Assembly (NCBI GenBank): GCA_032718475.1
Contig: JAUCBJ010007475.1
Coordinates: 1-64,000 of the forward strand
Direction: 5' to 3'
DNA length: 64,000 nt
Source: Nemertoderma westbladi
Taxonomy: Eukaryota; Xenacoelomorpha; Nemertodermatida; Nemertodermatidae
The stretch's first letter is position 1. Each line of letters begins with the position of its first letter. Position numbers and translations under genes: made by a program. The notes below the pieces were generated by a model. That model did no database searches and was not told the DNA's origin. It saw only the letters and a list, made by a program, of their open reading frames with translations. Below are positions 39,939 to 49,772 of this stretch, in pieces.

Positions 39939-42470
39939 CAACACGCCGAGGCACAAGCAATTCTCATCCACAAAAAGAATGCGGATATTGCAAAACTCGC
40001 GGAATACGAAGCCGCACTTATAGAACGGGATATTCAACTCTACGAGGACTGGGAAAGGGATATAGATCAGGAATATGAACCAATCCCGGTACCGGAATTA
40101 GAAAAGTCATTTATACCGACAGCGGCGAAACTTCCGAAACCCGAGATCCCGCCGACCAAACAGTCTACGCTATCGGCACAAGCACCGGTGTTCCATCCCC
40201 CACCGGCTACGCTAAAGAATGAGGAACCTTATTTCCCATCCAACACCACGACAGCGAGTGTACCCAAGTACGAGCCTGAAAAGGACTTGGAACGGGACGC
40301 CACTCCCCGATCTAACAACCCATTTACATCCACACCACAAACTCGTAGCCGCGTCATTATTAAAACTCCACCTATTATTGATCCATCAAGTATGGGAGTG
40401 AGTGCCAATAACTATAACCCTCCGAGTCACTCTAGTTCAGACGACGTCAGCATCATCCGGGCGTTGGAGAACCGCCTTGCCATGCCTAAGATGGAGATTC
40501 GCACCTTCGAAGGAGATCCCGTCGATTACCTCAGATTCAAGAAATGGTTCTTTGCGCAGATCGGATCAACGGACATAGCCGACGCACAGAAGTTGGTATA
40601 TTTATCGCAATACCTGGGTGACAAACCACGCAGAATTATTGCATGTTTTGAAGGAGGTTCTCATGAGGCATACTATGACGCATGGAAAACTCTAGATAAA
40701 AGATACGGAAATACCGGAACTATAATTAATAAAACTCTAGAGAGACTGATACAGGACGCGGGATCACTAGGGGACCCACAGAACATCCAGGAATTCTCCG
40801 ACTCTATGAAGGATGCCTACTATACTCTGAAACCCTTAAATAAGGAGGACCAGGTGAACAACATTCTAAACCTCCGACAGATCGCCCGGAAGTTCCCTGG
40901 ATGGCTACAAAGTAAGTGGGCTTATAAATGTGTAGATCTCCGGCGCAGACATCCAGATCGAGATCCTAGCTTCCTTGAAATGTCGGCATTCCTGGACGAT
41001 ATCTCCGAAGCCATGAATGACTCGATGTTTTCAAAACAGAGTCTCGCAAAGTTGGACGGAATAGAGAGCAACTCCAGGAGTAAGATAACCCCTCCGAAAC
41101 CGAGATTCCGCCCCCCACCGGTGAGTACGATGGCCATCACCATGGCCGAGGATTCCGACGACGAAGACTACGAGGAACCGACATCCGCCGAGGAATGGGC
41201 ATGTTATCTCGCGAGTTGGGCACCCGAAAGGGAAGGCATCACAAATTCCCTGCTCTGTCTCTTCTGTGGGGAGAAACATAAAGTGGAATTCTGCAGAAAG
41301 TTTCAGTTCGCCGAACTCGTCCCACGCTTCGAGGCGATAATGAAACACCGAGGATGCTTCCGGTGTCTTGGAACAGGTCACTATGTTCGGGAGTGCGACC
41401 AAAGATCATGCTGTGCTGTCTGTAACGACCAACGCCATCACACGCTCCTCCACATCCCCGCGAACTTCGATTTTACTACCCTCCCCTTTCGGATCGAAGC
41501 CAGGCGAAGAGGAGAAACAAACCACGTCTTCAAAGCAACCCGGACAACCCAACGGAGAGAAACCAACCCGTTTAAAATCTCCACCGATACACCACAAGTA
41601 ACAAATATTTCGGCCACGATTAATCTTATAAATCGCCGCTACATGGTCTTCGCAAAGGTAATCCCAGTAAGGATCCAAGGAGTCGGCAAATCTTTGACGA
41701 CACTCGCGTTCCTCAATAACGGGTCCGACGGAACCATCATCGACCGGGATTTCCTCGAGCAACTCGGCCTAGAATATGAACCTTGTAAACGGCCCATACA
41801 AACCATCACCGATAACAGAGAGGTAGAGTCCGGGGAGGTGCAACTCCAGATGGAAGGAGTGATGAAGGGCTACGAAAAGGTTAAGTTAACCATCAAGAAC
41901 GCCTTGGTACACACAGACCTCCGGGTGCGGTTCCGACAATCAGCCGAGTACGCACCCCTCATACAATTGGACCGAGACGATGTAGACCTGAGGTGCCCGC
42001 AGTTGGACGTAAACCGCATCACCCTACTGATCGGACTTGATACACCGGAACTACACATCCCCACCGGAGATATCGCCCGATCTATAAAACAGGATGACGG
42101 ATTTTATGCTGAACGAACAATAATGGGATGGACACTCTGCGGCATTAAGGAGGAAACTACTGACACCTATACCTACCTTCCCAAATGTCAGATTAAAGAG
42201 AATGCAACCTCCGTGGGTTATTGCTCGGCTTCGGATCTTGACGAGGATTTGTTTCTGGAAACCGAGAAAACCCAACGAGAGATGACGAAATATTTTAATT
42301 TGGAGACCCAGGAGTTCGCAGAAAAGGACGAAAACCCATCCGAAGAGGACCAATATTGTATGGACGTTCTCGACCAGGCCACGTTTAAAGACGGACACTG
42401 GTGTTCACCTATGTTATGGAAGGACCCAAACAAACCAATGGCAAACAACGCCAGCATGGCACTTAGGTGA
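39939..42470 (+). CDS. Element B Gag-protease (ends at an in-frame TGA)
   Basis: Open in the frame of the previous entry; the first ATG is at 40188 (760 codons from there). Contains the DUF1759-type Gag domain (MPKMEIRTFEGDPVDYLRFK, YDAWKTLDKRYGN), the zinc array typical of the family (CLFCGEKHKVEFC, CFRCLGTGHYVREC, CAVCNDQRHHTLLH, at about 41265-41455), and the DUF1758-type protease. At the catalytic position the sequence reads FLNNGSDGT: the expected Asp codon at 41715-41717 is AAT (Asn), so the protease should be dead. The end has the family-typical IMGWTLCG. The TGA at 42468-42470 separates this from RT; the frame continues beyond it. Confidence 0.9.
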   Translation, partial: QHAEAQAILIHKKNADIAKLAEYEAALIERDIQLYEDWERDIDQEYEPIPVPELEKSFIPTAAKLPKPEIPPTKQSTLSAQAPVFHPPPATLKNEEPYFPSNTTTASVPKYEPEKDLERDATPRSNNPFTSTPQTRSRVIIKTPPIIDPSSMGVSANNYNPPSHSSSDDVSIIRALENRLAMPKMEIRTFEGDPVDYLRFKKWFFAQIGSTDIADAQKLVYLSQYLGDKPRRIIACFEGGSHEAYYDAWKTLDKRYGNTGTIINKTLERLIQDAGSLGDPQNIQEFSDSMKDAYYTLKPLNKEDQVNNILNLRQIARKFPGWLQSKWAYKCVDLRRRHPDRDPSFLEMSAFLDDISEAMNDSMFSKQSLAKLDGIESNSRSKITPPKPRFRPPPVSTMAITMAEDSDDEDYEEPTSAEEWACYLASWAPEREGITNSLLCLFCGEKHKVEFCRKFQFAELVPRFEAIMKHRGCFRCLGTGHYVRECDQRSCCAVCNDQRHHTLLHIPANFDFTTLPFRIEARRRGETNHVFKATRTTQRRETNPFKISTDTPQVTNISATINLINRRYMVFAKVIPVRIQGVGKSLTTLAFLNNGSDGTIIDRDFLEQLGLEYEPCKRPIQTITDNREVESGEVQLQMEGVMKGYEKVKLTIKNALVHTDLRVRFRQSAEYAPLIQLDRDDVDLRCPQLDVNRITLLIGLDTPELHIPTGDIARSIKQDDGFYAERTIMGWTLCGIKEETTDTYTYLPKCQIKENATSVGYCSASDLDEDLFLETEKTQREMTKYFNLETQEFAEKDENPSEEDQYCMDVLDQATFKDGHWCSPMLWKDPNKPMANNASMALR

Positions 42471-43727
42471 CTTAAAGGGATTCTACGCCGGCTGAATGAC
42501 CAACCCGAGATAAAGGAGAAATATAATACCGTAATCCAAGGATATCTCGATGATGGATTAGCAGAAATGGTACCACGGAATGAACTGCAAGGTGGTAAAA
42601 GAACATATTATCTCCCAACCCACTATGTAGTAGAAGCCCGCAAAGGTGGGAAAATCCGAGTGGTAAATGATGCTGCCGCTATGTACCAGGGCGAACCCCT
42701 AAACAGTCAGCTTTACACGGGACCCAGCATATATAGTGCACTCATCGGCGTATTGATCAGGTTCAGGGAAAACCGGGTAGCATTCACCTGTGACATCAAG
42801 GCCATGTTTCATCAAGTTCGTACGTTACCAAGAGACTCGGACTGTCTACGTATCCTATGGACGGATAAAACGCTAACTCAACAGGAGATTAGCCAACTCA
42901 CGATAAAGGACGTAGACGTAATGCGTATGGTCGTCAGGATCTTCGGCGCTAAGGACTCGCCAGTAGCATGCAGTGACATGCTAAAGAGGACGGCAACTAT
43001 GTGCGAAAACGAGTTCCCTCCAACCGTCATAGAAACCATTCGACGATGCTTCTACGTGGACGACGGATGCGCCGGCGCGGATAATGTGGATGAGGCATAT
43101 CGGCTAGCAATGGGGATGGTAGAATGTCTAAAGAAAGGAGGGTTTCCGCTCGTGAAGTTCAGATCCCACGACAAAACACTTATGGAAAAGTTTCCGGAGG
43201 ACATCCGGCTGGAAAATAACAAAATGTATTCGGAGGATGTGGAACATTGTGTACTCGGGATTGAATGGGACATAGAATCAGACAAATTCATCTTCAAATA
43301 TAAACCCCTACCCAAGCCTATGACAAAAAGGGGATGTTTGTCGATAAAAAGCGCCATCTTCGACCCACTAAATTTCATATCTCCAGTAACCTTGGCCGGA
43401 ATGAACCTGATTAAGGAAATGTGGATAGAAGGACTGGGATGGGACAAAGAGCTCCCCCCACACCTCAGCATCAAATGGAGAAAATGGACGGAGCAGCTCG
43501 AACACCTACATCTTATGCGGATACCTAGACCGTTCTTCCTCGATAAATTACCCACCGATATCTTCCAGCTCCACACCTTTTCGGATGCTTCGAATACCGG
43601 AATCGGCGTAGTCACCTTCTTACGGAGACTAAGTAACGATGGAAACGGCGATACAAGCTTCTTATTCTCCAAAGCAAAGACAGTATCCGGGGAATTCGTA
43701 GCAACGATTCCGAGACTCGAGCTATAA
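42471..43727 (+). CDS. Element B reverse transcriptase and start of RNase H (ends at an in-frame TAA)
   Basis: Same frame as Gag; the first ATG is at 42567 (386 codons). BEL/Pao RT blocks: GGKIRVVNDAAAMYQGEPLN, LIGVLIRFRENRVAFTCDIK (motif A Asp) with MFHQVRTLP, RIFGAKDSPVACSDMLKR, CFYVDDGCAG (catalytic YVDD at about 43055), GGFPLVKFRSHD, CVLGIEWD. RNase H begins with LHTFSDASNTGIGVV (first Asp) and reaches ATIPRLEL (Glu) before the TAA at 43725-43727, which lies inside RNase H where a sense codon is expected. Confidence 0.92.
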   Translation, partial: LKGILRRLNDQPEIKEKYNTVIQGYLDDGLAEMVPRNELQGGKRTYYLPTHYVVEARKGGKIRVVNDAAAMYQGEPLNSQLYTGPSIYSALIGVLIRFRENRVAFTCDIKAMFHQVRTLPRDSDCLRILWTDKTLTQQEISQLTIKDVDVMRMVVRIFGAKDSPVACSDMLKRTATMCENEFPPTVIETIRRCFYVDDGCAGADNVDEAYRLAMGMVECLKKGGFPLVKFRSHDKTLMEKFPEDIRLENNKMYSEDVEHCVLGIEWDIESDKFIFKYKPLPKPMTKRGCLSIKSAIFDPLNFISPVTLAGMNLIKEMWIEGLGWDKELPPHLSIKWRKWTEQLEHLHLMRIPRPFFLDKLPTDIFQLHTFSDASNTGIGVVTFLRRLSNDGNGDTSFLFSKAKTVSGEFVATIPRLEL

Positions 43728-45758
43728 GCTGCAGTTTGGGCAGTAAGACAGAATCGCATGGTCATGCGGAATCTACGGATCCCCATAGAATCTCAACACT
43801 TCTGGGTCGATTCGAGTATAGTTCTCTATTATCTCCACTCTCCATCACGGCGTCACACCACGTTTGTTGCAAACCGAGCCACGGAGATTAAACAGTGTAC
43901 CGGCCGAGAACAGTGGCATCACGTGAACGGGAAGGAAAACCCAGCGGACTTATCAAGCCGAGGCGCCACCCCAAAACAACTCGGTAAGAGTAAACTCTGG
44001 CTTACAGGCCCGGAATTCCTACGGCAGCCACAATTAACATGGAGTACCCGATTCGACCTCGAACTCGATAGCGGAAAATACTCCGAGGACGATAAAGAGA
44101 TCCGTAAAGTCCATCGAAGCAACGCGGTGGAAATTTATAGTTGTCTGACTGAGCCTGCACAGGACTCGGGCAGGCACTATAACGTCGCGACGATCACTCA
44201 ACTAGCGGCGTCTCTACATCGGTTGATCGAGCGAGCTTCATCAATGAGACGGCTCGTCCACCACGTTATAACCCTCCGTAACTTCCTACGGTGGAAAAAC
44301 AACAAACCGATAGTTCAACGGAATATACAAGAACTCATTATCGCGGAGAAGTGTATTGTTAGATATGTCCAGAGAGAAAGTTTCCCCGATGAATGGGAAC
44401 AACTTAGTGCGGGCAAAACATTGAAACCAGACAGCCCAGTCTACCAACTGAGACCAATGATGGGCGAGGATGGACTGATCCGACTGAATACCCGGATGGC
44501 AAACGCACCGGTCGAATATGAGGTTAAATACCCGGCACTTCTGCCCGGAACGTCGACACTAGCTAAGCTATTAATTCTACAATGTCACGAGGACAACCAC
44601 CACGCAGGACAGAATTGGATTATAGCTAATATAAGACAAAGATATTGGATCACCCACATCCAGCCACTGATCCGGAAAGTGTTGAAACGTTGCTTCACCT
44701 GCAGACGTTACCTAGCACCACCAATCACCCAAAAGATGGCCGACCTACCAGCCACCCGTCTACAAGCAGATTCCCCACCGTTCTACGTCACCGGAGTGGA
44801 CTGTTTCGGACCGTTTACGGTCATCGAACGACGATCCAACATCAAATGCTGGGGAGCCATCTTCACCTGCCTAAGGTCTCGGGCAATTTACCTAGATATC
44901 GTGGTAAATCTGACACAACACGCATTCATCAACGCTCTGCGTCGGTTCGTGGCGAACAACGGGACATGCCGCCACATGTATTCCGATAATGGTACAAACT
45001 TTGTGGGAGGAGAAAGAGAACTTAGAGAGGCGATCGAGGGATGGTTTACCGATAACACCGCATCCCAAGTCTGGAAGGAACACCAGATACAGTGGCACTT
45101 CCAGACCCCCTTAGCGCCCCATACGAGCGGGGTATGGGAGAAACTGATCAAACTAGTGAAACGATCCATGCGCGTCGCTCTAGGCGATACCCGGGTAACC
45201 CATGACACCCTCCGCACAACATTCTGCGAGATCACGGCTACCCTGAACAACCGACCCATTGTCCCTATCCGCGACGACCCCACAGACCTGGAGCCCCTCA
45301 CTCCTAACCACCTACTGGGGAGACCCAAAACCCACGTTCTCCCGGAAACCATGTTCCCGGATCCCAACGAGATCGCGAAACATACAAACTGGAAAAAGGC
45401 CCAAGCGTTGGCAGCGCATTGGTGGAGAATTTGGGCCCAGGAGTACCTCATAACCCTCCGGACCAGGAGGAAATGGAACAACACCTACCGGAACGTCGCA
45501 GTTGGCGACATGGTACTAGTTAAAGAAGATCTCAAAGACCGCATGCACTGGCCTGTGGCGCGGGTCGTGACCATACACCCAAGCAAAGACGGACTTGCAA
45601 GGACTGTGACGATACGAACGAAATCGGGCCACTACCAACGCCCTATCCAGAGGCTGTGCCTTCTTGAAGGCAATGATAGCGGTGATTCTACGAGAGGTGA
45701 TAAGTTCCCTACTACGGATCCTGCTACAGACATTGGTGACAATTATAAATGCGTTTAA
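43728..45758 (+). CDS. Element B RNase H end and integrase
   Basis: The frame continues from the TAA; the first ATG is at 43758 (666 codons). RNase H ends with HFWVDSSIVLYYL (Asp) and NPADLSSRG (Asp). The integrase zinc-binding domain has HEDNHHAGQ and CFTCRR (HHCC). The DDE core has YVTGVDCFGPF (D), HMYSDNGTNFVGG (D) and HTSGVWEKLIKLVKRS (E). The C-terminus has LEPLTPNHLLGRPK, VGDMVLVKED and GHYQRPIQRLCLLEG. All catalytic residues are present. In an active copy this would be one Gag-Pol polyprotein. Confidence 0.93.
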   Translation, partial: AAVWAVRQNRMVMRNLRIPIESQHFWVDSSIVLYYLHSPSRRHTTFVANRATEIKQCTGREQWHHVNGKENPADLSSRGATPKQLGKSKLWLTGPEFLRQPQLTWSTRFDLELDSGKYSEDDKEIRKVHRSNAVEIYSCLTEPAQDSGRHYNVATITQLAASLHRLIERASSMRRLVHHVITLRNFLRWKNNKPIVQRNIQELIIAEKCIVRYVQRESFPDEWEQLSAGKTLKPDSPVYQLRPMMGEDGLIRLNTRMANAPVEYEVKYPALLPGTSTLAKLLILQCHEDNHHAGQNWIIANIRQRYWITHIQPLIRKVLKRCFTCRRYLAPPITQKMADLPATRLQADSPPFYVTGVDCFGPFTVIERRSNIKCWGAIFTCLRSRAIYLDIVVNLTQHAFINALRRFVANNGTCRHMYSDNGTNFVGGERELREAIEGWFTDNTASQVWKEHQIQWHFQTPLAPHTSGVWEKLIKLVKRSMRVALGDTRVTHDTLRTTFCEITATLNNRPIVPIRDDPTDLEPLTPNHLLGRPKTHVLPETMFPDPNEIAKHTNWKKAQALAAHWWRIWAQEYLITLRTRRKWNNTYRNVAVGDMVLVKEDLKDRMHWPVARVVTIHPSKDGLARTVTIRTKSGHYQRPIQRLCLLEGNDSGDSTRGDKFPTTDPATDIGDNYKCV

Positions 45759-47006
45759 ACCCTTCTCATCATGTTGACAAACTCTTATAAACTGTGATTT
45801 ATCGACAATGAAAATGGACCCCCCTTAAAACAACTGTAACCACGCAATGGTATTTGTGTTTCCTCGTGTGTTATGTGGAGTCCAGCGTCACCCTGCAGAT
45901 GTTTCGACTGACGCAGGGTCGTTTATGCATTGTTACCCTGATTTTGGTCATCAGGACCAACGATATTGGATTATTGGAAATGGTAAAGATTTGAAGTGGA
46001 ATTCATTGTATTCATTGCAGTATGTTATGTTGTCCGTTGCGTGCGCAGTTCGGGGCGTAGGCGGTGTAACGAGTCCAGCTGTAGATCCCGGATTGCCGCG
46101 TAACACCCCCTCTATCCCGTTATTCTGGTGGGTCCATGGTGCATCCACATGACTTCGACGATAGAGGGTTTTATGTTTCTCAGTCGCGTTATTCTGGTGG
46201 GACCGTTGCGTGGATTTTGGGGCGTAGGCGGTGTAACGAGTCCAGCTGTAGATCCCAGAATGTTGCGTAACCCCATCCCACATGACTTCGTCGACTGAGC
46301 TTTATGTTGTTGGGAGTGTTATTCTGGTGGGTCCCTGGTGTATCCATGTGACTTCACTCCTAGCGTCTTCATTGTCCGTTACGTGCGCAGTTTGGGGCGT
46401 AGGCGGTGTAACGAGTCCAGCTGTAGATCCCAGATTGCCGCATAACACCCCTTCCACGACAAAGATTAACCAAAGAAAATGATTGAATGTAGTTGGAAAT
46501 GATGAAAAGGATCAGACAACTCTACTATAAACCTGAATGATGACGCGTATGCTGATGAAAATGAAATGATGCGCACCCTGGTGCTGCGCTTATAACAAAT
46601 GATGATAGCCGGGGGGCTATAACCCCAATGATGATGTGGAAATAAACAAAATGTGAAATAAATGGTGGAACTAAATGTGATGAAATATATGTGGAAATAA
46701 ATGAAATGAGATGAAATAATAATGAAATGAAAAAAGACGAAAAAAAAGGTATAAAAAGGTCTAAAGAAAAGAATTGGAAAAAAGAAAAGGACAAAAAAGT
46801 CATAAAAACTAGTTGGATATTAATGTATAGCTATAGTAACTGTAAATGCTGAATGTATTAGCAATAAGATGATAGATGTCTATATAGCAATGTTATTTAA
46901 TAAACTGAATTAAATGAAAAACTGAATTATTCTGCTATCGCTATAGTTTCAGACTTTCTGGACTTATAATTAACTGATCTAATTTGTAACGGATATAATC
47001 GTAAAT
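45759..47006 (+). other. Spacer of element B with ~170-bp tandem repeats
   Basis: The phrase ggggcgtaggcggtgtaacgagtccagctgtagatccc occurs three times (about 46051, 46219 and 46394) within ~170-bp units that also carry gttattctggtgggtcc. From about 46,600 to 46,800 the plus strand is purine-rich (gaaatgaaa, gacgaaaaaaaagg). No gene. The spacer separates pol from the exonuclease-like gene, as does the minisatellite in element A. Confidence 0.85.
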
Positions 47007-49607
47007 ATGGACCCAAATCGCCAAATTATCGGCGAATTACGTAGCACGATAGATCTACTGGAATATTCGCAACCTGGATCCCCTGACTTTGATACAAATT
47101 GGAGTACCCTGCTAAATGAGAACGTGCGAGTCATTAAATTCACCGGGCGAGAGGGACCGGATTCCAAGAATCTACGAGCCCTCCGGTTAGCCGATGCTAG
47201 TACGAGACTGAAAAGAACTCGGAACGCAAAGGCTACCGGAGGGGATGACTTGTCGTATTGGGAAACGTTCCGGCAGAGCGTCTACAGATCCCGATGTTTG
47301 ATCTACGACAACGAGGGAAATGCGACGCCCACCTCGAAAGCGATTACGTTGGCGAGATGTCAAAGTTTCGTCGACGACAAGAGTACGTACCTCGCCCACT
47401 GGGGAAACCTGTCGGAGTGTACGGCAACGCTTCGAGAGGAACGTATATCGACCATCCAGAATCGCGACGACTACCAGGAAAAGTACGGGGCGAAAGAATA
47501 CGGTCGATCCTTAGTCGTCGTCCTCGGAACCCTGGACGGTTTGGTACTGGTGTGCCGAATATTCCCGACACCCAGACAGGAAGTGCAGGCAGCCGGAGCG
47601 ATCTGGTTGCTAGCTCCGGAAATCCAAAAGATCCTCTTCGACTTCGACGTCATTAAAATCGGGTCGGATATCAAGGCGGACGTCCGGAACGACTACGCGA
47701 ACGCTCCTGCAGGAAGAAACCGACGAGACGACCTCAACGCCCTTAGCCATTGCATCGACACTCAAACGCTACTAGCCTGGTTACGATTCGCCGAGTTCAT
47801 GCGAGGATTCCAAGAGGTGAGACCGACGAAATCCGGGATCGGCTACCTCGCTGTGCTAAACGGCGGTATCGACTTCAAACCCCAGAAATTCCGGGACTAT
47901 AATAAAATATATGGTGGATACCCGGAATTAGAAATAAAGAGCGAGCGAGAGGGTCGATGGAAGGACGTTGATCGGAATTGGACGATACACCAAAGGTGGG
48001 AGAATCCCGATCGACGGAACTACGTTTACGTCGTTATGGAATGCTACACCGTCGCTAAGTTTATCTGTAAGACTCTCGATAACCTCATTACGGCGGTTCC
48101 CCTTTCCTTCGTCGACTACGACTGGAACGAGGTCATAAACCACGCGTTCAAAGCGGTCGAGAACATTACACCGGGAGAGACAAAAACGCTCGCCGTTATC
48201 GATTCCTGGGACGAGAGCGGACCTTACGACATCCCTACGATTACCGAACTTCTCGGTGCGGATGAGCCTCTGATCTCTTCGGAAGGGGAAGAGATATGGC
48301 TAAACGAGGGTGTTCTACTCTCCACCCCGAAGCGACAACTCGAGCCGGAGGCCGCTTACCAACCGGCCGCCAAACGGGTTGCCTCGGCCGAACCGATGAA
48401 GAGAACAGGTGCTTACACCCCACGCGGCTCCGGTAGCCCCGTGAGGGAGGTAGCCACTACATCTGCATTGAGCGACTTCGGCGACATATGCCAACGGTTA
48501 TCCCCGTATCCTTTCCCGGGTGGCGAAGATTGGTCGTCGGAGATTCCGAGTACCAGCCACCAACGGACCCGCTCAGCGATACTGGTCGAGGAGGGCCCCA
48601 GCGATGCGCCGACCCCCGACGATCTCCTCGGTATCCCTCCGTCTAAAACCCCGGCTCCTCTTCGCCGACCAGCGGTGGCTACTACACCCGCCGTTCCTCA
48701 GGACCCTATGCGACTAACCCGTTGGTACGCCGAGCAAACTGAATGGATCCACCGCCAGAAACGGTCGTCCGAGTTGAGACCAACGGGACACAAAGAAGGT
48801 TATCGAAGCGAGAACCTACTACGCAAAAGCCTTGCATTCCGCGGGCTACCGGCCACCGCGAATATTCCGAGGAGCGACCGACGACTCGAATATTACGTCG
48901 GCCTCCCGATTCCGATATTCCCCGGTCGAGAGATGCAGTTGGAGGTGTGCGGCGACTGTGGTTCGGAGCAGTGCCCACGCGGTAGAAGGAATCGGGTTAC
49001 CGATTCATGCCTCCAGCTCCTCGGGATACTCTATTGCCCATACTGCGCGACATCGGGCCACGACGTTTCCGTCTGCCCGATCCTATATAACCTCTGCACC
49101 ACGTGCGGTTTCCATGGACATTCCTCTAGCCCCCGCTGCTATATCAAATGTCCAACCAAGGACGTAACCGCTATGGGAAATATGGTCATGTTTGAAACAT
49201 ACGCAAACAGCCACTTAAAGACCAAGGTTCGGAGAAACGCTCGGAATATCGCGCAGGAGATGGCGTGCGGGTATTTCTCCTTCCCGGAACGCCTCCACAC
49301 GTCGGCCACGCTGCCTTTCCATTACGTGGACTTGTTGCTGAGCGCTGGATTATTCGGCCCATTCGAAGTCATTAGACGCTTATACTCGTATAAAGAGGAG
49401 TTTGGTGACGGAGAGTGGTTCCTCGAGGCTCGCAACTCCGAGTTGGAACGACGAACCGATATGATCCCGATGCCATCGAAAGGAAGAGCCGCCAGAAGAC
49501 AAGCCGAAGCGTTGCTCACGATGGATGTTGACGCTCCTCTACCAGCTATAGCGATCGATGAGAGCCGACGGGCGAAAAGGCGAAAGGTGTATCAGAGAAA
49601 GAAATAG
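47007..49607 (+). CDS. DEDDy 3'-5' exonuclease-like protein with zinc knuckles, element B
   Basis: 866 codons, uninterrupted, unlike the gag-pol of the same copy. Residues ~80-365 follow the DEDDy plan: Exo I D101-x-E103 in CLIYDNEG; a hydrophobic strand (SLVVVLGTLDGLVLVCRI); LAPEIQKILF; Exo II K217-I-G-S-D-I-K-A-D225; CIDTQTLLAWLRF; GIGYLAVLNGG; Exo III Y341-V-V-M-E345 with CY following. The family normally has Asp where E345 stands; element A has Glu too. A disordered Pro/Ser linker (about 420-620) leads to a Cys/His-rich array (about 648-705: CGDCGSEQC, CPYCATSGHDVSVC, CTTCGFHGHSSSPRC), a helical region and a basic tail (RRAKRRKVYQRKK). Position after pol is where env would be; there is no signal peptide or membrane segment, so it is not an envelope. 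The exonuclease assignment is from motif spacing, not a search. Confidence 0.75.
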   Translation: MDPNRQIIGELRSTIDLLEYSQPGSPDFDTNWSTLLNENVRVIKFTGREGPDSKNLRALRLADASTRLKRTRNAKATGGDDLSYWETFRQSVYRSRCLIYDNEGNATPTSKAITLARCQSFVDDKSTYLAHWGNLSECTATLREERISTIQNRDDYQEKYGAKEYGRSLVVVLGTLDGLVLVCRIFPTPRQEVQAAGAIWLLAPEIQKILFDFDVIKIGSDIKADVRNDYANAPAGRNRRDDLNALSHCIDTQTLLAWLRFAEFMRGFQEVRPTKSGIGYLAVLNGGIDFKPQKFRDYNKIYGGYPELEIKSEREGRWKDVDRNWTIHQRWENPDRRNYVYVVMECYTVAKFICKTLDNLITAVPLSFVDYDWNEVINHAFKAVENITPGETKTLAVIDSWDESGPYDIPTITELLGADEPLISSEGEEIWLNEGVLLSTPKRQLEPEAAYQPAAKRVASAEPMKRTGAYTPRGSGSPVREVATTSALSDFGDICQRLSPYPFPGGEDWSSEIPSTSHQRTRSAILVEEGPSDAPTPDDLLGIPPSKTPAPLRRPAVATTPAVPQDPMRLTRWYAEQTEWIHRQKRSSELRPTGHKEGYRSENLLRKSLAFRGLPATANIPRSDRRLEYYVGLPIPIFPGREMQLEVCGDCGSEQCPRGRRNRVTDSCLQLLGILYCPYCATSGHDVSVCPILYNLCTTCGFHGHSSSPRCYIKCPTKDVTAMGNMVMFETYANSHLKTKVRRNARNIAQEMACGYFSFPERLHTSATLPFHYVDLLLSAGLFGPFEVIRRLYSYKEEFGDGEWFLEARNSELERRTDMIPMPSKGRAARRQAEALLTMDVDAPLPAIAIDESRRAKRRKVYQRKK

Positions 49608-49715
49608 TGGATCGGGATATGCCAGGAACATTTATCGAACATTTATTTTTATACAAACTCTAGGCCAAATTAATTAAAAACTATGCAATATTAAATTTGG
49701 GTTTTTTATATTGGG

Positions 49716-49772
49716 AATGACCTACGCAAACTCAATCTACCGACAGACTTCACGAAGGTCATTGGGGGGGAC
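49716..49772 (+). promoter_or_regulatory. Hairpin and polypurine tract of element B
   Basis: AATGACCT (49716-49723) pairs with AGGTCATT (49756-49763), which runs straight into a G-run (ggggggga, 49764-49771) abutting the 3' LTR at 49773. Same arrangement as element A. Confidence 0.75.

Noticed and set aside
45759-46488. Frames in the element B spacer (for example 45847-46152).
   Set aside because: They are generated by ~170-bp direct repeats and show no coding features.
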